Of a stretch of DNA of 64,000 nt, positions 37,230 through 49,049 are shown in pieces (position 1 is the stretch's first letter; each line of letters begins with the position of its first letter). Below the pieces are notes generated by a model that was not told the origin of the DNA, did no database searches, and saw only the letters and a program-made list of their open reading frames with translations. A program made the translations under genes and the position numbers. Source of the DNA: Zingiber officinale (taxonomy: Eukaryota; Streptophyta; Magnoliopsida; Zingiberales; Zingiberaceae). The stretch is from NCBI RefSeq assembly GCF_018446385.1, contig NC_055991.1, positions 120,075,794 through 120,139,793 of the forward strand, read 5' to 3'.

Positions 37230-40200
37230 TGTTGGAACCCCAAGGTTGTTTTGGTGTGATCAACAAGTTAAGTTTGGTCCTGTGTTTTTTTAACCTTGTG
37301 TCTAAGTGTCCAGGAGCTTAGGAGCACAGGTAGTCGAGCGGAAGACGCAGATAGTGAGAAGAACGGCATGCGGTACGTCCGAGGGACGAGGTGTTGCAGA
37401 AGAGTACACCGGCGGACGAAAAGGAAGCGTGCGGTGGTTCTGAGGGACGAGAAGCCGGAGCGGAAGACTACTCGAGGAGCAAGAGACGCAGCTAGCGGGA
37501 AGGTCGGCACGGAGTGCGACTAAGGGACGAAACTGCGGATGATTACGCTAGCGGATGAGAAGGAACCATGCAGCGATTCCGAGGGACGAGAAGCCGGAGC
37601 GGAAGTCTGCTCGAGAAGACCGGAAGTTGGGTTCGGGTGAGCCTTATTCCGGATGGAAGAGATCACCCAAGCGAGTTAAAGACTTAGTCTGAGGCGAATG
37701 GAACCGGAGCAGAAGACCCGGGCTGAAAAAAGTCAACGGGGTTGACTTTCCCGCTCGGGGCGCTCGGACCATACCGGGGCGCCCGAAGTTGAATTTTGAC
37801 CAGATCAAGTTTTGACTCGATCTGAACGTTGGGGGATAAAGTTTTTACCTCCCAGGGCACCCGGAACTCTTCGGGGTGCCCCGACCAAGGCTGTAAATAT
37901 AGTCTTGGTCCAGAAGCTTTTCATCAATTAAGAACTCAAACATTCTTTCTACACTTGTGAGCTTTTTCTGTAGTTTAGCTTTTGTTGTGCGCTTCATTGC
38001 TATAAAAGGCTTCTCCACCTGAAGGAGATACTAGTGCTACGCTTTCCTTGAATTAACAACCTCCCCAGTTGTAACCAAGTAAATCTCGGTGTGCCTTTTT
38101 ACTTTTCTGAGTTATTTTCTATTTATCTATTTATGCAAGTGTTAGTTTAAGAAGACGAGAAGGGTTGGTTTTTGTTTTTGTATTTACAGGGCTATCCAAC
38201 CCCCTTCTAGCCGGCCGCAACGGTCCTACAAGTGGTATCAGAGCCGAGGCGCTTCAGGAGGACTAACCGCCAATCGAAGTAAAGATAATAGTCGGACCAA
38301 GCATCCACCCGCCGAAATACGAAGGGGATTTCGCTACCTGGAAAAAACTGATGCAGGTATTTTTCACAACAGATTTTGAATTAATTTTAACAATGGAACT
38401 TGGCTTTGTAGGTCCAGAGGGCAAGGAAAAATATCAATGGACAAAAAAGGAGCAGGCTGAATACGTGGCGAACGACAAAGCAGAATACCATCTGTTAAGC
38501 GTTTTTCCGCCACAAGAAGTCAATAGAATCGGCAACTACAACTCCGCGAAGGAACTTTGGGAGAAGTTTCTCGAGCTGCACGAAGGAACTTCCTAAGCCA
38601 AGCTTGCTAGACGAGATCTGCTTCGCAATCAGCTCACCAGCCTGCGACTTGGGGAAGATGAGACAGTAGCGCATCTGCACTCGAGAATAAAAGAAATCAT
38701 TACCGGACTTTCGAATCTCGGAGAAAAGGTAAGTAACTGAGATTCGTTCAGGTACGCACTGAATTCTTTTCCTAGAAATTCAAAATGGGCATCACTAGTA
38801 GATTCCTTTTACATTTCGAAAGATTTAGAAAAAATTTCATTAGAAGAATTCTTTTCAACATTTGAAGTACATGAGTCAAGATGTGCAGGAATGAAGGAGC
38901 CCAAGAACAATGTTGCCCTCAAAGCTTCGAGAGACGAACTTGAGTCGGAATCTTCTCTCGACGATGAAGAAATGGTAATGATGGTAAGAAGATTCAAGAA
39001 ACTTTATAAATCTAGATCTACTAACCATCCACAAGGGAAAAAGAAAAGGACGATCCGTTGCTACCACTGCGACGAAGAAGTGCACGTCAAGGACAACTGT
39101 CCCAAGCTGAAGAACAAGGACAAGGAAAAGGGTAAGAAGCCTATCCAAAAGCGAAAGGCCCTAAAGGCGACGTGGGACGATACGTCGTCGGAGTCGGAAG
39201 TCGAGTCATTCTCTGGACTTGCTCTAATGGTAAGTCATCAAGACAACGACTGCGAGTCAAGCTCTTTCGAAATGAGCATCGATGAAGGGGGAACCACGTC
39301 GAAAGAAAGCAGCAGTTCAGGGGGAGAAACGAACAACGAGATCGACAAAGTAAGTCAGGTACGATCTCTTCCTCCCGACAAAATGTTTAAGTTCGTTAAA
39401 CTTTTAACAAAAGATTGCTGCAAATTAGAAAATGAAAATAAAAATTTAAAAGTGATTGTAGCTAAGTCATGTCCCTTAGAAGAATTAGATAAATCAAAAT
39501 TAGAAACTGAGAAATTGAAATCAGAAAATAAAGATCTGAAAATTCAAGTAGATAATTTGAAAAATCATGCATGCTCATCTAATTTTAGAAAATTAAACAA
39601 TTTGAATTGGTATTATAGATATCACCAGGGACAAATTAGGAATATCTCTAGAAAATATGTCCCTAAGAAATTTTTAATCAATCCAGTAGGTTGGAACCTA
39701 TATTGGGTTCCTAAGTCCTGTTTAAATTAAACTATTGATTAGACTTAGAGCTTTTCAGCGAGAAAATTAAACACTGAAATTCTTTGTGAGGCTTTGTCTA
39801 AGGAAGTGGTTGTTGCTCCAATAACCAAGAAGGCATAGTGTCTCGCCACGACCTAGAAGTCAAAATATTGAAATAAAAATGTTTAATTAACTTTCTGATA
39901 AAAGCATTAAGGTGGAAATTTAATAATGCTTTAAAAGTCTTTTAAACATTTTTCTTTCAAATTTTTTACTTAGAATTTCTTTTAGAAAATTTTCTTACTT
40001 AATTTTTTTTTAAGTTAAATTTTTTTTTTCAAAAAATATCTTTATACTTAGAAAAAAAATTCGTGCGTAGTTTTTTTTTTGGAAAATTCAAAATTTAAGT
40101 TAGAAATTTTTTTTTTGCAAATTCTCTAACTTAGAATTTATTTAGAAATTTTTCAACCCTTAGATTTTTCGGAACCCCAATTTTTTATGTGATCAAAGGG

Positions 40201-41329
40201 GGAGAAGAAAAAGTATAAGTCTAGGGGGAGGTAGACAAAATTAATTTTTCTATCTTTTTGCACTTAATTGCAAAATTTAGATAGTTTATTTTCATGTTTA
40301 TTTTACCCTAGCTTAACTTGGCTTGCTCACATCAAAAAGGGGGAGATTGTTGGAACCCCAAGGTTGTTTTGGTGTGATCAACAAGTTAAGTTAGGTCTTG
40401 TATTTTTCTAACCTTGTGTCTAAGTGTGCAGGAGTTTAGGAGCACAGGTAGTCGAGCGGAAGACGCAGCTAGCGAGAAGGATGGCACGCGGTGCGTCCGA
40501 GGGACAAGGCGCTGCGGAAGAGTACACCGATGGACGAGAAGGAAGCGTGTGGTGGTTCCGAGGGACGAGAAGCCGGAGCGGAAGACTACTCGAGGAGCAA
40601 GAGACGCAGCTAGCGAGAAGGTCAACACGGAGTGCGACTGAGGGACGAAGACTGCGGATGAGTACGCTGGCGGACGAGAAGGAACCACGCAACAATTCCA
40701 AGGGACAAGAAGCCGGAGCGGAAGCTTGCTCGAGAAGATCGGAAGTTGGGTTCGAGTGAGCCCTATTCCGGATGGCAGAGATCACCCAAGCGAGCGAAAG
40801 ACTCGGTCTGAGGCGAATGGAACCGGAGCAGAAGACCCGGGCTGAAAAAGTCAACGGGGTTGACTTTCCCGCCCGGGGCGCCCAGAGCGTATCGGGGCGC
40901 CCGGAGTTGACTTTTGACCAGATCAAGTTTTGACTCGATCTGAACGTTGGGGGATAAAATTTATCCCCCCAGGGCGCCCCGACCAAGGCTATAAATATAG
41001 CCTTGGTCCAGAAGTTTTTCATCAATTAAGAACTCAAGCATTCTTTCTACACTTGTGAGCTTTTTCTGTAGTTTAGCTTCTGTTGTGCGCTTCATTGCTG
41101 TAAAAGGCTTTTCCGCCTGAAGGAGATACTAGTGCTACGCTTTCCTTGGATTAACAACCTCCCCGGTTGTAATCAAGTAAATCTCAGTGTGCCTTTTTAC
41201 TTTTCTGAGTTATTTTATATTTATCTATTTATGCAAGTGTTAGCTTAAGAGGACGAGAAGGGTTGGTTTTTGTTTTTGTATTTATAGGGCTATCCAACCT
41301 CCCTTCTAGCCGGCCGCAACGGTCCTACA
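37230..41329 (+). mobile_element. Non-autonomous gag-only retrotransposon A1
   Basis: The LTRs are 37,230-38,230 (1001 bp) and 40,348-41,329 (982 bp), both TGTTGGAACCCC...GGTCCTACA. A perfect 5-bp duplication GTATT lies at 37,225-37,229 and 41,330-41,334. The PBS AGTGGTATCAGAGCCG starts at 38,231 and the purine tract AAAAAGGGGGAGAT ends at 40,347. The only coding sequence is a gag; there is no pol. A deletion of about 19 bp in the 3' LTR palindrome region accounts for the length difference. It is inserted in the B solo LTR. Confidence 0.95.
38288..39730 (+). pseudogene. A1 gag (start lost, two stops)
   Basis: The frame aligns with the A'2 gag whose ATG is at 41,884, but A1 has ATA at 38,288-38,290 at that position. 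It reads GPSIHPPKYEGDFATWKKLM, then ELWEKFLELHEG, a TAA at 38,594 (context GTS*AKLARRD) and a TGA at 38,738 (context VSN*DSFRYAL), and then stays open to 39,730. The zinc knuckle CYHCDEEVHVKDNC has Val where Gly is usual. KALKATWDDTSS, a coiled-coil-like region rich in Lys and Glu, and a C-terminal NLYWVPKSCLN follow. All segments are in one frame. It may be a dead gag, or one mobilised in trans. Confidence 0.88.
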
Positions 41330-41883
41330 GTATTATATACAATATAAATTAAATGGGTAACTGTATTTTACTAAATGCAGACATTTGAGCAATGTGATTC
41401 TCATTTTAAAATAAATGTTCATACAAAAAGCTAGACTTTTAGTATACATCCTAACAGCCAACAAACGGTCAGTTTCGACCAGTGGGTTATAAATAAAGCC
41501 CTAGTCTTCTCCATTTGAAATAACACACTTTGTACTTCGAATCTCTTTCTGTTTTTCACTTCCAAGCTTTATTTACGTGTACAAGGCTTCTCCGCCTCCG
41601 ACCTTTTATTCAAGAAGGAGATCTTTATAGTAAGCTCATTTTCCTTGGAGTAGTAATCCTCTAATTGCTAACCAAGTAAATTGTTTGTCTCATACTCCTC
41701 TTAATTCGATTATTAATTTTTTAAGTATGTAATTATTTGAAAGTCCAATAGTTTGAGAAAGGTATTTGTTGTTTTATTGGCAGGGCAATTCACCCCCCTT
41801 TTACCGACTGTAAGGGACCTACAATTGGTATTAGAGCTCAATTGCTTCAGAAGAACTAACCACCGACCGAAGCATAGAAGCTG

Positions 41884-43140
41884 ATGGTCAGAACAAGCAT
41901 CTATCCGCTGAAGTTCGAGGGAGACTTTGCACATTGGAAAAAGAAAATGGAGGTATATTTCAAAATTGATTTCGATATATTTCTAATCTTAAAAAATGGT
42001 TATGCAATACATATCGACAGCAACGGCGAGTTAAAGAAAGAAGAAAACTGGACAAAGAAAGAATAAGTTGAATTCGTGGCCAACTGAAAAATAGAATTTC
42101 ATCTACTAAGTACATTGCCACTACAAGAGGTAAATAGAATTGTAGTCTACAAATCTGCAAAAGATCCCTTGGAAAAATTCCTGGAACTTCACGAAGGATC
42201 CTCCGAAGCTAACCTCGCAAGAAGAGATCTACTTCGGAACCAATTGACGAATCTTCGATTGAAGGAAGGTGAAAGTCCTTAATTGCACGCCGAGCTAAAG
42301 GAACTGATCACCGGACTCATGAATCTTAGAGAAAATGTAACCAACTGAGATTCACTAAGGTATGTGTATAACGCTTTTCCTAGAACACCTGAATGGTCAA
42401 CTCTAGTAGATACATATTACATCTCTAGAGACTTAAAGGTAAGTAATTTAAAAAAATTATTTTCTACCTTTGAAATCCACGAGTCTAGATGTGCAGATCT
42501 AAAAAAGGAGCCAAAGTAGAACATTGCCTTAAAGACAAAAATGGATGAATCAGATTCTGAAACATCTCTCGACGATGATGAAATGACATTTATGGTAAGA
42601 AAGTTTAAAAAGTTTTTTAGAACTAATAAATTCAATCAAGTGCAGGCCAAAAGAAGAAAAAGAAAAGTGAGATGCTATCATTGCAATGAAGAAGGGCACG
42701 TCAAAGATAACTGCCTAAAACTGAAGAATAAAGACAAGGATAAAAGACCGACTCGTAAGATGAAACGTCATTAGAGTCAGAAATTAAAGCCCTCGCTGGA
42801 CTTGCGATGATGGAAAATCACCAAGAAGATGATGAAGCAAGCTCATCCAAAATGAGCATTGAGAATATTGATGAAGGAGAAGCAGCGTCAAAGGGAAGCA
42901 ACACTACAGGGGGGCCATTATATAACGAGATCGATGAAGTAAGTCAGGTATGGTCTCTACCTCCTGATCAATTATATAAATTTATTAAAATGTTATAAAT
43001 TTTTTTTTGTCAATTAGAGAATAAGAATAAAAAAATATTAAAAGAAAACCAAGAGCTAAAAGGAACTTTAGCAAAATCTTGTCGATTAGAAGATTTCGAC
43101 AAAATGAAAATAAAAAATAAAAAATTGAAAAAATAAATAG
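41884..43140 (+). pseudogene. A'2 gag, heavily decayed
   Basis: It starts MVRTSIYPLKFEGDFAHWKK. In-frame stops occur at 42,064 (TAA), 42,085 (TGA) and 42,346 (TGA, context VTN*DSLRY), with more stops and shifts beyond. A zinc knuckle CYHCNEEGHVKDNC is readable near 42,670-42,715. The acidic segment and EVSQVWSLPPDQLYKFIKML match A1. The 42,346 TGA is at the position homologous to the A1 TGA at 38,738. Confidence 0.85.
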
Positions 43141-44095
43141 AAAATATGAAGAATTCTGCATCTTAGAATTTTACTACTTTAAATTTTAAAAATTATCAAG
43201 GATTGAATTGGGATTTTAGATATAATAAGGGTCAAATAAAAAATTATTATGAGAATTTATTCCTAAAAGGCATCTGGTTAATCAAGTAGGAAGGAACGTA
43301 TATTAGGTTTAAAAATCATACTTAGATTAAAAAATCTTTATGCAATATTTTATTTTTAAATTGATTTAATATTTTTTTACTTAAAATTCTCTAATATTTT
43401 TAAATAAATTATTTTGTATAATTTATTTTTGAAATTAATTATACATTAATTTTTTCAAGAAAGATGAGGTTATTTATTATTTGTAGAAAAACTTTCAAAA
43501 ATTTTTGATCGTTGTATTATTTTTTATAATTTTTTAATAAAAATCAAAATTTTTAATATAAAATTATTTTACAGATTTTTTTTTTTGAAAATTTTATTTT
43601 TTATATGATAAAATATCTTGTTATCTATCAATAAGATATTTTTAATTTTTTTTTATTATTTAATTTTCTATGAATTAAAAAAAATACTAATTTTTAATAT
43701 TAAAAATTCTCGAACATTCAATTTTTAAAAATTTATAATTTTTGCAAAAATACTTACTCTATAACATTCTCAGGAAGTTTTTCAAGATTTTTTGAGCTTA
43801 AGAACTATTTTTGAGTAATTTTTTAAAAAAATTATATCTTACTGTAGAAAATAATTTATTATTACCTAAATTATTTTTATTTTTTCATGAAAAATTTATC
43901 ATTACTTCCTGTTTAACTGGTATAAAAATTTTTCAGCATACATTAAAAGTAATTTTTAACTTATTTTTCTAAAACTGATTATAAATCGCAAAAGTTTAAA
44001 TTTTTAAAATTTAAACTTCATTATTTTTCTGAATGTTGGTCATTTTTTCCCCTTAGAGATTATTTTAGATTTATTTTAAAATTTTAATGTGATCA
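43141..44095 (+). other. A'2 internal AT-rich region
   Basis: Very AT-rich DNA with no open frame. It ends with GTGATCAAAGGAAGAGAAG, corresponding to the A1 sequence before its purine tract. Confidence 0.6.
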
Positions 44096-44861
44096 AAGGA
44101 AGAGAAGCACGTGAAGTTTCCGAGGGATGAGAAGTCGGAGTGGAAGATTGCTTGAGAAGGCCGGAAGATGAGTTTGAGTGAGCTTAATTCCGAATGACCG
44201 AAATCACCCAAGCGAACAGAGCTAGAGTAGAAGGTCAGACAAAAAGTCAACTCAGAGTTCACTCTTGTCTAGGCGTTTGGAGCCCGAGTGCCCAGAGCTA
44301 CTCCGAGTGCCCGGACCACCTTGGTGTAGAAAGGGTGCCTCGACGCATCGACATTGCGGATCAGTGTTGGCAATGACAACGGGCCGAGCACCTGAAGAAG
44401 GATAAAACTTTATCCTTTGACCATTGCGTAGCCATTTGCAAGAAGATAAAATTTGTCATGCTAGAGGTGCCTGGACTGTGTCACATCAGTAAATGGTCAG
44501 TTTCGACCAATTAACTATAAATAGAGTCATGGTCTTCTCCATTTGAAATAACACACTTTGTACTTTGAATCTCTTTCTGTTTTTCACTTCTAAGCTTTAT
44601 TTCCACTTGAAACAACAACCTCAGCTTCTCCGTCTCTAACATTTTGTTCGAAAAGAAAATCTTCATAGTGAGCTTATTTTTCTTGAAGTAGCAATCCTCT
44701 GATTGTCAACCTAGTAAATTGTTTGTCTTGTATTCCTCTTAATTCTATTATTATGTCTTTAAGTGTGTAATTGTTTGAAAATCTGATAGTTTAAGAAAGG
44801 TATTCATTGTTTTATTGTGCAGAGCAATTCATCTCCTTTTATCGGCTACAAGGGACCTACA
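44096..44861 (+). repeat. A'2 3' LTR, 5' part deleted
   Basis: The interior jumps at GAGAAG directly into the middle of the LTR (CACGTGAAGTTTCCGAGGG), so several hundred bases of the LTR start and the purine tract are lost, probably through the short shared GAGAAG. A TATA box CTATAAATAGA is near 44,514. Confidence 0.75.
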
Positions 44862-45599
44862 GTCGGGACTATCGCCGCCATCTCTCTCGTCGAAGATTTG
44901 GGCAGCCTATGTTGATCTCCAAGAAGATGCTAACGGGATTGGCACCAAGGGTCCAGTACAAGGATAATACAATAAATATTAAATTAGATTATACATTAAA
45001 ATCTCTAAACATAAAATTGAACTAAATAATATTAGATTATATTTTATTTTTCTTAATCTTATGTTAATCACATAGTCAAGGTTAGCGGGTCAATATCATC
45101 AATCCCACATAAGAAACACAATGACCCCTTCTATGGAGAGATAAGAAACTTAATGAATTATTTTATATCCGTTAAAAACTAACTTCAAATCGATTAAAAC
45201 AAATATCTATATAGATACCTACTATCTCAACATGCCTGGGACCTTGAACTCTACCTTTAATGGGTATCTTTCCTTATTGAATTAGTAGTACTTAATTGCA
45301 TTTGGATTATTAAATTCCCTGCAAGTTGCCATTATTATTTGAGCCATTAGGCTTGCAATGGCATTTATTTAGCATCAATTTGATTATTTAAAGTCATCCA
45401 ATACTTGAGACAATTTTAAAAATAACATAAATAGACTTAGGAAATCAATAAGGTGCAATACTATATATTTAACATGGATTCAATTATTTTCAATATTGAT
45501 GCGACGATGGAGGAAGGCCTACATAACATGAGGTCAATTATCAAGGTAGAGGTTAAAGACAAAGTGGTCAACACTCTGGTGTCAAAGAATCAGACGGAG
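44862..45599. other. Unassigned sequence between A'2 and B2
   Basis: The first 90 bp are GC-richer (GTCGGGACTATCGCCGCC onward) and could be a small fragment of host or other element sequence. The rest is AT-rich with no match to the repeats elsewhere in the window. Confidence 0.4.
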
Positions 45600-47761
45600 T
45601 GTTGGTTGCTACTCGGAATATCATACTGGTTCCCCTGTACAAAAATTTTGTACAAGTCCTGAACCTTTCCTGATAACCTATTGTGTTATTTAGAAATTAA
45701 ATTTGGAATCGCAAACAGAACTTAACATTATTGATTCCAAATCCAACTTATCTGTTCTTAGTGGTTTAGACTTGTATCGCAAACGATACTTAACATTATT
45801 GATCCAAATCCACCCATGTTACAAATTCGATTAAATATTTATTTCAGATATCGGCTTCCAGGTTAAACATGACGAGGCACTAGGCCTTCTTGGTTATGGA
45901 AGCATCTACCACTTTCTAGACAAAGCCTTTCAACGAAATTCAATATTTAATCTCCTTATAGTAACCCTAGGTTTAACCATTAAGAACAATCGAATCACAA
46001 GATCAAAAAACAAAAGAAACACAAAATCGAATAGTAAATTCGAAACCTAGAATCGTAAGCCTCTTGTGTTTGGTATTTCAAAATCCACACAAAGAAAACT
46101 AGTATGATGTGAAATAAAACTACTAGTTATACCTTTCTTTGAAAGCAACAACCTCTTGATCTTCTATTATATTCCTCTTCTTTTCTTGGACGTCGTGTAG
46201 GTGACGATCTACCAAGAAGAAAACCACCAAAGCCCTCCTTGCTTCCAAGTTTCGGCCACCACCACAATGCTCCAAGGGATGCTAGAAAACAATGCCTCCT
46301 TCCTCTACTTCTTCACCTCCTTGCTTCATCTCTTTTATAAATCCCTTTTGTGGTTGGCTATAAAAGGAACGTTTTATAAATTAAAATCTCTCTCTTTTAA
46401 ATCCTTTTATGTATATCTATAAAAGATAAGAGATAAAAATAAAACTCCTTTTATATCATGGTTACAAAAAGGAAAGTTTTGTCAAAAAATTAAAATCTTT
46501 CTTTCACATTATAGATAACTATAAATAAGGAAAGATATCTAAATTCTCTTTTAATCCTTTGTAGAAAATATATAAAAAGAAAGATTTTAAAATTTAAAAC
46601 TCTCTTTTAAAACTATGTGGATGAAAATATAAAAGGAAAGATTTTATCAAAACTTTATTTTTAATAAAATCCCTCTTCCCTTTTCACACTTGGCCGACCC
46701 CTTGCTTGGGCACCAAGCAAGACTTGGCCGGCCCTAGCTCAAGCACCAAGCTTGGCTTGGCCGGCCCCTTGCTTGGGCTCCAAGCAAGGATAAGGGTCGG
46801 CCCCTAGCATGGGCTGAGAGGCTAGACTTTGGGTGGATATAAGGCTATATATAAGAGGCTACAATAGGGACCGAGAGGAGAAATTGGTTATGGTCTCTCG
46901 ATGAACTTGAGCTTCCCATGTTTGTCCCGAACACCCAACTCAAGTTCATTATTAATAACTCATACCACTAAAGAGCTATTATTGAACTACCGCGCCAATC
47001 CTAAATTACATTTGGGCTCCTTCTTATCATGAGTGTGTTAATCTCCCAGTGTTTAAGATATAGAATGTCCACTAATTAAATGAGTTACTGACAACTCACT
47101 TAATTAATATCTAGCTCCAAGAGTAGTACCACTCAATCTTATCGTCATGTCGGACTAAGTACACCTGCAGGGTTTACATAACAATCCTTATGAGCTCCTT
47201 TTGGGGACATCATCAACCTAGATTCCTAGGACACAATTTCCTTCTATAATCAACAACACACACTATAAATAATATTATTTTCCAACTTATCGGGCCTATT
47301 GATTTATCGAACTAAATCGCACCCTTTGATAAATTAAAGAAATAAATATTAAGTATATGTGCTTGTTATTATATTAGAATTAAGAGCACACACTTCCATA
47401 ATAACAGAGGTCTTGTTCTTTTATTTAGTGAGTATAAAAAGAAACTACCTCAAATGGTCCTGCTCAATATACTCAGAGTGTACTAGTGTAATTTTATAGT
47501 CAAGATAAACTAATATCAAATTACACTATGACTATTCTAATGATTTGTTCCTATCCATCTTAGTCGTGAGCTTCTGTTTATAATTTATAAGAAACTGATA
47601 ACATGATCTTCTGTGTGTGACACCACACACTATGTTATCTACAATATAAATTAATTGAAAAGCTACACTTAGCATATAAATGTAGACATTTGACCAATGT
47701 GATTCTTTATTTCAAAAATAAATGTTTACAAAAAGTTAGGCTTTTAGTATACACTCTAACA
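45600..47761 (-). repeat. 3' LTR of B2
   Basis: It is 2162 bp. In element orientation it begins TGTTAGAGTGTATAC and ends GAGTAGCAACCAACA. It contains three hairpins such as CTTGCTTGGGCACCAAGCAAG at 46,701-46,721 beside GGCCGGCC blocks, and the module shared with A1 at about 45,826-45,945. Confidence 0.9.
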
Positions 47762-47935
47762 ATCTCCCACTTATACTAAAAGACTATGCTGCCATAAAAC
47801 TAATGAATAAGAATAACACTAAGGAATGAGAATAATACTAAGGAATGTCCAAGTCCTTTAGTATAAGTGGGAGATTGTTAGAGTGTATACTAAAAGCCTA
47901 GCTTTTTGTAAATATTTATTTTTGAATGAATATTT
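47762..47935. repeat. Snap-back of LTR start and purine tract
   Basis: After the minus-oriented LTR comes ATCTCCCACTTATACTAAAA. About 90 bp later its complement TTTAGTATAAGTGGGAGAT appears, followed by a + oriented LTR start TGTTAGAGTGTATAC that lasts only about 55 bp. The arrangement is an inverted repeat centred near 47,820. Confidence 0.8.
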
Positions 47936-48332
47936 CATCTCCCACTTTAGTTGTCCAAGCAATTCGATATGTAACAACTAATGAATAAAATACACTTGAA
48001 TTATTCTTAGTTCTAAGAAGACAACCCACCTTAATGTCCAAGTCCTATTTCCAATCATTATAATAGGGACTACTAAGTCTTTTCTATAGTATAACCACTA
48101 GGGGATTAACTAACATTTGAAATCCTAAGAACCACAAAAATATTTGGTCAAGACCAACACCTCAAAATCCTTGTGATTTATCCATTCATTTTATTATCTT
48201 GTCAACCTAACTTTATGACAAATAAATTTAATAGTTGGTCTTCCTTTGATCAAATATTTGGTCAAAACTTTTGAATTTAAAATAATATTGATTCCTCAAA
48301 ATAATATCATTTAAATTCACCAACACCTCTAA

Positions 48333-48660
48333 CACCGTGAATTTTGTATGTCATGTTAGTGTGGACGTATACAAAATCAAACATTTGTAAGAGGAGGGTC
48401 TCACCCATTAATTATCTTGTCATCCTTAAATTACCTCAAACGCCATGAATTTTGTATGCCACGTTAGTGTAGACGTATACAAATTCATTTGTTTGTAAGA
48501 GGAGGTTTTACCCAATTTATTTTGTCAACCTAACTTTATGACAAAATTACCTCAAACACCGTGAATTTTGCATGCCACGTTAGTGTGGACGTATACAAAT
48601 TCAAGCATTTGTAAGAGGAGAGTTTCACCTAGCTTTATGACAAATTAATAGTTGGTATTC
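48333..48660 (-). repeat. Three tandem copies of a 108-116 bp leader unit
   Basis: The landmark ACCGTGAATTTTG or CCATGAATTTTG begins near 48,334, 48,442 and 48,558. Each copy continues with CACGTTAGTGTGGACGTATAC and GTAAGAGGAG. A single related copy lies in the B2 leader at about 62,153-62,225. Confidence 0.85.
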
Positions 48661-48977
48661 CTTTGGTCCCGCAAAACAATAGCAATGACTCTGTTGGGGA
48701 GGATACTATTGAATGCGTCTAAGTGTATACCATTACTTGATACTTAGTCCATTAAATAGGATTATGCCCCTTCAGTTGGAGAAGATCACACGCTCCTAAA
48801 TAATTTCCTATAACCATCCATAAAGGAAGTTTGATCTAGTGATCCGCAACAAACCCATCCGTTGTGGGCAACGATTGTAACGCCCGAAAATTCTCAAAGT
48901 AATTTTAGAAATATTCTATTATTTTTCTGGAATTTTTAGAATAGCCGAAGTAGCAAAATTAAATAAAAACATAAAAT

Positions 48978-49049
48978 AGCCTAAGCGGGAATTGAACCCG
49001 AGACCTACCGAACCTTACGACTTATAGATAACTTGAGTAACCAAGGGGC
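48978..49049 (-). other. tRNA-like segment in LTR E
   Basis: On the minus strand a 72-base stretch contains TTGGTTACTCAAG like a D-arm/A-box and a T-arm-like CGGGTTCAATTCCCG with paired stem. The acceptor ends do not pair well, so it is not called a tRNA gene. Confidence 0.45.

Larger units (their letters stand above)
35056..41456 (-). mobile_element. Family B solo LTR (interrupted by A1)
   Basis: In minus orientation the LTR occupies 35,056-37,229 and 41,335-41,456, about 2.3 kb. On this strand it runs from TGTTGGGTGCTACTC to GTATACATCCTAACA. No PBS or purine tract adjoins it. It lies inside the A'2 LTR, whose sequence resumes at 41,457 (ACGGTCAGTTTCGACC). The flanking bases GTCAG and GCCAA are not a clean duplication. 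Confidence 0.82.
34438..44861 (+). mobile_element. Non-autonomous gag-only retrotransposon A'2 (decayed, interrupted)
   Basis: The 5' LTR is in two parts, 34,438-35,055 and 41,457-41,823 (985 bp together), split by the B solo LTR. A PBS (TTGGTATTAGAGCTC) follows at 41,825. A decayed gag, then an AT-rich interior without pol and a truncated 3' LTR (about 44,096-44,861, ending GGGACCTACA) complete it. No target duplication is visible. It is a diverged relative of A1. Confidence 0.8.

Noticed and set aside
48978..49049. Functional tRNA gene
   Set aside because: The acceptor stem does not pair and the sequence lies inside an LTR. It is kept only as a tRNA-like feature.
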